DNA from: Cryptomeria japonica
Taxonomy: Eukaryota; Streptophyta; Pinopsida; Cupressales; Cupressaceae
NCBI RefSeq assembly: GCF_030272615.1
Contig: NW_026729270.1
Location: 64,001-120,000 of the forward strand
Length of the DNA stretch: 56,000 nt
Direction of reading: 5' to 3'
How positions within the stretch are numbered: the first letter of the stretch is position 1; each line of letters begins with the position of its first letter. Both the position numbers and the translations under genes were made by a program. Under the pieces are notes generated by a model. It was not told the origin of the DNA and searched no databases. It was given only the letters and a program-made list of their open reading frames with translations. Positions 44,883 through 53,827 of the stretch are shown piece after piece.

Positions 44883-44884
44883 AA

Positions 44885-47394
44885 AGTATGTACTCCACAT
44901 CAGTCAGGTATTGTAGTGTCCAAATTTTTCTGGATTGATGTGTTGAAGGATGCTAATCCTCCCCAAATATGTCCTAGAAGTCCCAAGAAAAATTTACATC
45001 ATCCTTCCCAAATTTGTCAAAGAAGACCTAAGCAACATAGTAAGGGTAGAGGAGGAAAAGTGAAGAACAAGAGGAACTCACCATGATGGGAGCCCAAACC
45101 AAATAGCGCAAGGTCCAAGGAGGAATGACTGAGAGGCAAAGCTTGTCAAAATACCAAACAACCACACGAAGATGTTCCTTCAACACAATAGGCGCAGAGA
45201 CAACCACGAAGAACAAAATCAGCGATAAAGATAGGGGCAGGGTCAACGTAGACCAAGCCCTAGCCACGGGGGAAAGGAGAGGGAAGTCATGCACATAAAA
45301 AATATATGGATCCATAATCTAAATAGAGGCCCCTAGAAAGAAAAGTCCACTAGGTGCAATAGAAACCTATTTCAAGAGGCAACAACAAATATGACCATCA
45401 GAACAAACAAATGAAATCTCAATGACCCAAAAAGAAGGAGCACAAGGCATGTCCATTCATATAGGAATAGATTCAAAAATACCCCCTTGAACAACCAGAA
45501 AACCAACCAAACCATCTTCTAGACAAATGCTCGGACCAGGAATACTCCAGCCTCCTCACCCTAACGGGCAAGAAGACAAGCAGGATGGTCGATCTGTCCT
45601 CTCAAACTCCTTCCATCTGCACAAGAATCCTTTTCCTCTCCAACATCATCTCCCTCTCCAAAAACCCTAGCTCCTTCAATTCTATGCATGCTCTCCATTA
45701 TCTAATATTTTACTAGCACAAAATGATGTGAAGACATCAATGTTAATGTTTATGACTTTGGGGAAAAAATTTATTTTCTAATCCACTTAGAAAAAGTTGA
45801 TCATAATAGTTTCCAAAAGAGGGTAAGAAGGGGGAAGAAAACTTATATATAAACTAAAAAACTAAAATATAATAGGTTGTTGATGGATAGAAAATAAGAA
45901 GTAACAACAAATAATATGTAATCATACGTAGAGGATTAATGTAGAAAGCAAATTGCAAAGGGAGACAAGAAATTAATATAAGTTTAAACAACATGTTATA
46001 CAAGATACATCTCACTTTGTTGATTGTAAAAGCCTCAATAAACAAATCCAATCAATAAAAATGTATTCAACAAAAGAAAAATGAAAACCTCTTTTACTTA
46101 AAAAACAAACAGTTTTGAAGCCTATAATGACTGAAAAATTGTTAACATTTTAGAAACTATCATAAACAACAATCACCACCTATACAAAAACAATTTCAAA
46201 CTCAGCTGAAAGAAATGGACCAAAAATTACAAAAAACCTGTCAAACTGACATGTATCATGTAGAAGAAATAAAGGTCAAATAGAGAGCACTAATGAAAAC
46301 CTAAAAAAAAACTTGGAAATACCACTTTGCATCATAAATGAGTTACAATAACTATATATTTATCATCTTTGAATACAAAACTATCAACCATCACCCTATA
46401 ATTTTCTCCCACTTGAGTGAGATGGAATAAAAGAGGTGGGAGTTCATATATTGTGAAAGTCTTTATTGAAAAGAGGAATCAAATTAAATAATTAAAATAG
46501 AAATCTTATTTTTTACAATTATTTTAGAAACCAAATACATTCTTCCATTAACAAATTAACTTCATATCTATTAGCCCAACTTTAATATACTTAATGAAAT
46601 CATTTAATCAATGCTATCATATTTCCACAATCTAGGTTGAATTGACTTATGACTTCTAAATTAGATTATGTATAAAATTTAATACACAAACTAATCCAGA
46701 AGTCACAAGTCATTTTACCATTTACACTTGGCTCAAAACTTGTAGCATCTGATTTATGATTACAACCCTCGAATGACACAAAACATGTAAGAAAAAAAGA
46801 AATACAAATTATTTCTCATTCCACTATTTGACAGTGAGATATTTTTTGTGTCGTGGTTCAAGTACTAATATTCTCATCAATATCATAGAAAGAGAATAAT
46901 AATTTATGAATGACAAAAACATAAAATTCATGCTAACCTTTAGTACGTATTTGGCTTTAAAGGCAGAGTCATGAAAACAAAGCCTGTGAGCATTATTAAT
47001 TATATGAAAAAGAATATCTGCTTCTAGAACGTATTTGAGATGAATGAATATACAACTTCTAGAAGAACCATATCACTCCTTCCCATGTAACCAAAGCTAC
47101 CCAACATTATATTTAGCATGGGTTATAAAGGAGACACTTTTATTTTTTTTTAAACTCATTTGTAACTTGTGCTAAATATAATGTTGGATAGCCACAAGTG
47201 TAACCAAGTGGTTAGTAATAACTAGTTCGTGCACCTTAATGAGGTGCAATGGTTAGGCTGATAGAAAGATATAGTTTGAATAATATATTGGAGGGTACCA
47301 AATTAAATAATGGTACATTTATTAGTGAAATTTTTTGGTAATATAACAAAGTGATTTAAAAATAAAATGAATGCAAATTAATTTGAAATTATAG
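44885..47394. other. Unrecognised DNA between copia-2 and beta copy 2
   Basis: The copia-2 3' UTR, PPT and 3' LTR are missing, so this DNA starts directly after the pol stop. The part to 45,700 is GC-richer than the rest and has weak frames on both strands (for example 45,315-45,028 minus, hydrophobic) without a known domain. A short duplicated phrase (CCAAATATGTCCTAGAAG and CCAAATTTGTCAAAGAAG) lies near 44,965-45,025. From 45,750 on it is AT-rich and non-coding, with a foldback at 47,096-47,192. Confidence 0.4.
47096..47192. repeat. Foldback (inverted repeat) of 97 bp
   Basis: The arms 47,096-47,118 and 47,170-47,192 are reverse complements in 22 of 23 positions, and pairing extends imperfectly inwards to arms of about 40. 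It could be a small MITE or a MITE fragment. No clear target-site duplication was found. Confidence 0.6.
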
Positions 47395-48540
47395 TGTAAT
47401 GGTGGGAAAATGGTGAATGATAAATCAAGAAGGAAACTACCCTTTCCCTTAGAGAGAGATGAAAATTTTCCTATTGATTAACATTCAAGCACTTTTCAGC
47501 ATTACATTAGGAAGAGGAGAGGATAATTCACTAGATTCAATCTCTCCACTTGGATATGGTAGGATAATTATGTAGTAAAAAAGTGACAAAGAATCGATTA
47601 TCACTTGAGATCAGAATATGGGATGAAGTTGTGCACCTGGATCTGGTAGTAAAATGTCAAGATGAAGCCGCCCTGTGAATTTGAAGAAAAGTTACCCAAA
47701 CCATGGTGAGAATGTACATGGTCCTCCGAAAAATCCATAAATGAAAAGGGTTTTTCCGCCTCTGCAAATGGAACCTAGATCCGAAAGTACAACTATGCAC
47801 CTACAACCTACACATAGAAAAGAGAGGAAAATGGGTTGGGATTGGGGGTTTGCCTTTAGGTCAAACCAGAGTTTTGGAATTAACCAAGTAATGAAAGAAA
47901 GTACTTGCAAGTAGATGTAAATGAAAAAATGAATTGTAAATCACCTCAAGGGAGGTTGTAGTAGCAATGTTGATAGAAGTGCTTGTGTGGAATTGAATGT
48001 TGAAATCAATCTCCTCTTCAATGGTTGAATCCTTGACTTGAATGCAACACCTAGCCTTGAACGGAGACTTGAGAATGCTCAATGTTGGAAAAGAATGCTT
48101 GACCGCTTGTACAACAATCTTGCCCAGCTTCCACATATTGAAATTATGAAAATGAGAGAGTGAATGCCCCCTTAAATAAATGTTGGTGGATTTGAATTTC
48201 GTCATGGGCCAACATCGAGGGAGTTTCCCGCTCGAGGCACAACCAACAATGCAACCCTAGGAAGGGTCCTGCCCCAAAATATGGCAAGGACATGGGTGCC
48301 ATGTCCTGGGAGGACAAGGATGCCACACCTCCGTCTAAGGGGGAATAGTGGTGCCATGCTACTTTTCTACCCCTTTCTCCTGGGCAGAGTGTGAACGGAG
48401 TGATGCAGAGGCCAAGAAAGGAGTTGTTTATGCAAGCCAAGCAATCTCGAGTCTCCGATCAAGCTAGAGATTCAAGTTTGCATGCGTGAGGACCCTAATG
48501 CAGTAAAAAATTGCTAGGGTTGCAATTTTATGACACTACA
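47395..48540 (-). repeat. LTR of beta family, copy 2 (3' LTR, minus strand)
   Basis: The plus strand starts TGTAATGGTGGG and ends GACACTACA. It is about 1.15 kb long and collinear with 14,900-16,132. A PPT lies on its right, so on the minus strand it is a 3' LTR. A TATA-like TTTATTTAAG lies at 48,171-48,180 on the minus strand. The left flank ends in TATAG. Confidence 0.85.
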
Positions 48541-48556
48541 TTTAGCCCCCACTTTA
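48541..48556 (-). promoter_or_regulatory. Polypurine tract of beta element
   Basis: The minus strand reads TAAAGTGGGGGCTAAA immediately before the LTR start TGTAGTGTC. The motif resembles the alpha PPT. Confidence 0.85.
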
Positions 48557-49280
48557 GTGAGAGTATAAGCGTATGCCAGTATTGCCTGTAAAGTTCAAGG
48601 AAACAAGATTGAAAGACTTTCACCATGTCAAGGAGGCAAGATTGGCCAAGCCCCCAGTGGACCTAGGATCTTATGACTTTGATTGACAAAGCAAAAGGGA
48701 AGATCAAGAAGGAGAGAACCATGACTGCAAGTAGAAAATTTCCCTTCACTATGAGTCATGAAAGCGAGGATACAAAAGATTACAAAGAAAAACAAAGTTC
48801 ACTAGGTAATTCTAAGTATCACAAGAAGGAAAATATGAGCAGAGTGTATGCCCCCACATTAAAGCGATCACACACGCCTTATCAGGAGCGATTGCTTTAA
48901 GGAAGGATACACCCAAGAGAGAGACTGAGGGCATGTTATCACAAGGTGGTGTCACTTTCCTCAGGGTCAGTGTGTTGTATGATAACTCATGTATATCATT
49001 TATGTATATGCATATATTAATCTTCATTCCCCAAAGAAGGACACTACCTTAGAAGAAAAGGAAGAGAGGACATCTTTTGAGTCAACATGAAAGAGACCAA
49101 GAAAAAAGATCTCAATGCTTTGCATTGTCCCCAAGTAGACATTAAGGGAACAATAGAAGAACAAAGATACACATAGAAAAATGGTCACAAAAGAGAAAGA
49201 AAGGAAAGAGAGAAAGTTCTGCAATGTTAATATTGCTAATCTAGCACGACATCCACCTCTTGATCTTTCTGATCACTATT
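48557..49280 (-). other. Non-coding stretch between protease linker and PPT (beta)
   Basis: About 720 bases hold no recognisable domain on either strand. In an autonomous Ty3/gypsy element about 3 kb of RT, RNase H and integrase would stand here. Confidence 0.6.
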
Positions 49281-50930
49281 TTAGGAAGGCGAGAAATATG
49301 CCAGAGGAGTGATATTGAGCATGACAGATGGAGCTATCACAAGATCCAAACAAGGACTATGCTCATGTTGTAAGTCACTTTGTTCAATTCTAGGAGCTAG
49401 GATTAGGGTTTGTGAAAACACATCTGATAAATGTTTGTCCACATCAACATACTGATACTCACTATCATAAGCATTAGGAGTTGTATTGCCATTATAAATA
49501 ACATTTTCACCCATTTCTTCATCAAAGTTTAAAGAAAGAGGAGCAAGAACACGAATAGGAGTAAAACCATCACATGTTTTATGCAACTTATGACTTGGAG
49601 ATGTAGGTCGAACATCTTGCTTAGGAGAAAAGGGAATCATGTCAACCGTCAAAGTTTGATGAGATTGAATATTTTGAGGGATAGCTTCACGAGCTTGAAA
49701 ATGACATCTTCATCGACATTCTCTTGCACAATGATTTTGTCGAGTCTTAGTGGAAGGCTGATAAGGAGGAAGAACACTTGGAAAAGTAGGAGTGTTTCTT
49801 TCCTTAATAGTTGAAGGTTTAGGTTGAGGTCTTTTTGGTTGAAGAATAGGAGAAGAAGGCCTCTTCTCTTGATAAGAGGAAGGAGGTGAAACTACACCAT
49901 AGAAAGGAAGAATATTAGGTGTAGGAAGAAGACCAGTTCCATCATGAGGTGGAAGTATAGGTCTAACCTTAGGAGGAATATTGTTGTTCTGCATAAGAGA
50001 AGGTAAAGTCACATCCATAAGGGTAGGTGGGAAATTTTCCTTAGGAGGCAGATTAGTTCTATCCAAGAGGGGAAGAACCTCATCTTGAAGAATAATAGGA
50101 ATGTCAAGTGTTGGCGATCTAGGTTGACTTAAGGATAAGATCATATCGTTCTTCCATTTTTTATAAGATTTAAAAAGAGCATCGCTCCTTGATGAAAGAG
50201 ATTGAAATTGTTTAGGCCAAAAGAGATCAATAGGAACACCGAGGCTTCTTTCAGATCGACAAAAAAAGATATGGTTCACAGTTATGATTTCTCCATTGTG
50301 AGGAAATTTAAGACATTTGAGTATCGGAGATGCAATAGCCTTCATGGAAGATAGACAAGGATATCCCAACTTCACACAGAATTGCTTAGAAGAAGGTATG
50401 ATAACAAAGTCAACATCCATGGTTTTAGTATGAACTTCAACATGAAGGGTGATAAAGCCAATGGTAGGACAAGAGAAGCCATCAAATAACTTCACAACTA
50501 CATTAGAAGCATCATACAGTGGCCTATGCAATCATAAACTAAAAAGATACTCTTCAATTGTAACATTAACCATGCAAGAGGGATCAGTCGGGGCAGCACG
50601 CCAAGGGATATCCTTAACATTTGCAACTATGTATAAAGGGCCATCGGGTGCTTAAATGGTCTCACTAGGGTAAAATGTAATACAAGGATCCTTAGGCGTA
50701 TGTTATGTTTCTACCATATTAACCAAGTTTGGAGCCATAGAGGTGAATTCTTCAGAAGTGAGAGAGTTAGGCACAATCTCAATAACATTAGAGGTATGAG
50801 ATGGCAAGGGATCAGTGAAAATATTAAGATTTTGATTAGGAGGAGCAACTGATTTATTCCCTTTATCATTCACACCTGCCACAGATATAGTATTATTATC
50901 AATCAAGTCTTGAATCTTATTCTTCAATGT
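49281..50930 (-). pseudogene. Beta protease region and proline-rich linker, broken
   Basis: From 50,930 the sequence reads CFTLKNKIQDLID, preceded by an FHRQPGHDTEKC knuckle-like motif (the usual end of Tat-like gag). The retropepsin-like part has LYDASNVVVKLFDGF, IGFITLHVEV and FCVKLGYPCLSSMKAIAS, then LKFPHNGEIITV, as in protease regions of plant Ty3/gypsy elements. I cannot see a clean DTG/DSG active site. A 180-residue Pro-rich linker (for example ILPFYGVVSPPSSYQEKRPS) follows. After a frameshift near 49,690 a last conserved-looking piece (FDEEMGENVIYNGNTTPNAY) ends at 49,281. Confidence 0.7.
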
Positions 50931-51099
50931 AAAACATTTCTCAGTATCATGACCAGGTTGACGATGAAATTAGCAAAATGAATTGTTATCAAAATAAGGA
51001 GATGCAAGATTGGAGGAATCAATTTTTTTTATAGGAGGAAGTTTGATAACATTTATGTGAAACAACTAAGACATAATACTATGTAAATATTCATTCAAA

Positions 51100-52365
51100 G
51101 GAGTAAACTATCTTTCTCTTTGGAAAAAAATTGAAATAGAAGGCACACTTGTTGTAGAATTCACATGGTTGTTGTTGATTGGATCACTGAACTTGATGAA
51201 GCTTTTTGTTGGTTTGAAATTTGTAAATGGTTGTTGAACACTCTCCCCATTATCACTCGGAGCCATAGGAGTGGATTTCTCCATTTGACTCACAACCAGT
51301 TGATAATTGTGGAGTGTTGCGTAAAACTGCGGATAGGACGTAAACTCAGACAAAAGAAGCTTTTCCCTGATCTTTTTGTAAATTAGATATGAAAATTCTC
51401 TAAATATCATTATCAGGTACATGAAAAGAAATTTGAGCACACAAATGCTTATGTCTACCAATGAAATCAGTCACTTTTTCTTTAACACCTTGTTTACAAT
51501 GCATTAAACACATCAAAGTGAATTTAGGACCAATGTTGTTTTGAAATTGTTGGATGAAAGAATTTGCCAATTGTTGAAAGGAAGTGATAGAATAAGAAGG
51601 CAGAGAGCAATGCCATTGTAAGGCCTTATCTCTTAGTGTTCTTGTAAACAATTTTGCAAGCAATCATTGATCATAAGCAAAATTAGTACACAAGGTTTGA
51701 AATATTTTGAAATGCATAAGAGGATGACCTTTCCCATTATAGAGTTCTAATTGAGGGATCTCAATAGGTTTAGGTGGCACGAATTTAACAATATCAAGAG
51801 AAAGTGGGCTTGCAACATGAAAGGTGGGGACACTAAACTTGGATTGACTCACAGAAGCAATTTGTTATTGTAAGGAAGACACAGTTTGAGCAAGATTGTT
51901 GATTGTCATTTCGGTGGAAGAATTGATGTTAGACATAGGTGATTGAGAAGGTGGTGTGATGTTATTGAAAGAAGGAATTGATTGAGAATAAGGTGGTGGA
52001 ACATTATGATAAGTAGGCATTGGTGATGATTATGTAGGAAAAGGGACTCTTAAAGGAGGAATAAAGTTGTTGAAGGAATTGTGCCCTTGTGTCACATTGA
52101 TTGGTTGAGGAATAATAGGAACACTCATGGAAGACATAGGTAAATATGGAGGATTAAATGAAGAAGAGGGACTGCCTCCATGACCTATGGTTGTAGGAAT
52201 GACATTTTGGGCTGAATTTGCCATGATGTTGGATGTGAAAGCATGAATACTAGTCATAGGATTAGTCAAAGGAATAGAGGAATTGACTTGTGTTGAAGGT
52301 TGTGAGTAACCTAGGGTTTTGGCATAACTCTTGATAGGCATGAAATTAGAATCAACAATATGTGT
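51100..52365 (-). pseudogene. gag: Beta gag, broken
   Basis: The right part (52,365-52,030) is Ser/Pro/Asn-rich (for example SSSFNPPYLPMSSMSVPI). The capsid-like Retrotrans_gag domain lies at 51,800-51,400: PIEIPQLELYNGKGHPLMHF, LCTNFAYDQ, TRTLRDKALQWHCSLPSYSI, SFQQLANSFIQQF and CKQGVKEKVTDFIGRHKHL. The TGA at 51,664-51,666 stands where Arg is usual (DQ-R-LLAKLF), a CGA to TGA change. Left of 51,400 the frame decays towards the knuckle region at about 50,950. The N-terminal part is cut off by the alpha LTR. Confidence 0.8.
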
Positions 52366-53805
52366 TGTAGTCACATAGATCTATCCATTTTAATAAAATG
52401 AATATTTCATATTTATTTGATTAAAAACCCGCTAGCCATTAGTCAATTAAATTAATATTTAATTAATTCATCTTCAAACATTCTCCTATTAATTAAATAA
52501 ATTATTGAATTTATTTTAATTAATTCATTATACCAAATTCACAAATCAATTAAATAAATAAATCATATTTATTTCATTTAATCCCCTTTTCCTCTTTTAA
52601 ATAAATTAAATAAAACATTTATTTAAATCATTTGTCCCCCCCACTTGCATTCTCCTACAAATGCAACTTGCACACATTTATGGAAATAAATGAATTTTAT
52701 TTTAATTAAAATCCTATTTTCCCTCACCCACCAAATCCACTTGCATTCCTAAACCCCCTTCTAGATTCTTCTAAACCCTTCCTAATTAACCTACTCCATC
52801 CCCTAATTATTGTCACATTCCTAAGCAACTTGGAGTCACTTCTCAAAGACTTCAAAAAGTCTTTGAAAAGCATTTAATGCTTTGTGTGTTCAACAATATA
52901 ACCTCTAAAGTCTTCCAAACCACTAATGGCTCTTACATGACCATTAATGACTCTTACATAACCATTTATGGTTAATTCAACTTGCACTCATGTGTCTCCT
53001 CAAGCATTTATTGCTTTGACCATAGTTATCCCTTTTACCTTTGCTCAAGAATTTATCCATTGGATAAAAGCTTTATTCTTTGAATAAACTATTTATTCAT
53101 TCAACCTAACCTTGACCTTAACTCCCAAGTTAACCCCCAGGTCATGTCAAGCATTTAATGCTTATTCCCTCTCCTCTCAACCCTTCTCATGTTGACACTT
53201 GTCATCCTGGGATTGGGTTGAAAGCCCTCACATGGATTGAATATCATTCAATCCTGACCCTTGTTGAGATTACTCAATCTCAACCATCCATTTGCTCCAT
53301 TTTTCCTATAAATAGAGCCCATTTCATCATAATCCAGATCCTGAAACTTGTATGCATCTAAGTTATAGTGAATTTTAGAGAGCATTTAGCATAAATCACT
53401 AATATATTGTTATTTTGGCCTAAAATAAATCATTTTAGCATCATAGCATCTAATATTAGCTTTTGTTCACATTTGCATAGTATTTTAGAGTAAACATTTC
53501 AATCTTGAACCTCCATAAGCATCCATAGTGCAAAAAGCTGCTAAGAGCTAAACTAATTTGGAACTTGGAGAGGAGAGAAAGAAAAGAGAAAGAGCTAAGA
53601 GCATTTTAGAAGGCATTTGGAGATGCCTTGTGATATTTGTTTTCCTAGTTAAATACTTTAGCATGTTTTTAGTGTCTCTTTTGATATGCCTGCTTAGATT
53701 AGTTTTTGGTTGAATAACACTAACTTTGATCCTTGTTTCTTGTTGTTTTTGTGTGTTATACGACCACAGGCTTTAATCTAACCTTGTCCATTTTGCAGAG
53801 CATCA
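52366..53805 (+). repeat. LTR of alpha family, copy 2 (5' LTR)
   Basis: It starts TGTAGTCACATAGA and ends AGAGCATCA, with 1,440 bases, the same length as copy 1. It is inserted in beta gag in the opposite orientation and is followed by a PBS, so it is the 5' LTR of an alpha element continuing to the right of the window. Confidence 0.9.
53307..53315 (+). promoter_or_regulatory. TATA box in alpha LTR copy 2
   Basis: TATAAATAG occupies the same place as in copy 1 and is unchanged. Confidence 0.7.
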
Positions 53806-53807
53806 TT

Positions 53808-53827
53808 TGGTGAACCCGATGTGAATC
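53808..53827 (+). promoter_or_regulatory. Primer-binding site of alpha family, copy 2
   Basis: TGGTGAACCCGATGTGAATC starts two bases after the LTR end. It differs from copy 1 only around the middle CGA/AGC triplet. Confidence 0.75.

Larger units (their letters stand above)
47395..52365 (-). mobile_element. Beta element copy 2: 3' part with gag and protease, no RT
   Basis: The minus-strand order is gag (52,365-51,100), protease and following linker (50,930-49,281), a 700-base non-coding stretch, PPT and 3' LTR. No RT, RNase H or integrase motif was found between protease and PPT. The element is either a deletion derivative or a non-autonomous gag-pro form. Its 5' side is cut at 52,365 by the alpha LTR. 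Confidence 0.8.

Noticed and set aside
45028-45315. Hydrophobic minus-strand ORF as a possible membrane protein gene
   Set aside because: It is short, has no family resemblance, no conserved start context and frequent stops on either side.
47200-47270. Possible tRNA-derived SINE (A-box-like AACCAAGTGGTTAG and B-box-like GTTCGTGCACC)
   Set aside because: The two boxes are too close to each other, no cloverleaf can be drawn, and there is no tail or TSD.
49581-50655. Plus-strand ORFs across the beta protease region
   Set aside because: The minus strand carries readable protease and gag motifs in the correct order towards the PPT and LTR; the plus-strand frames are shadows.
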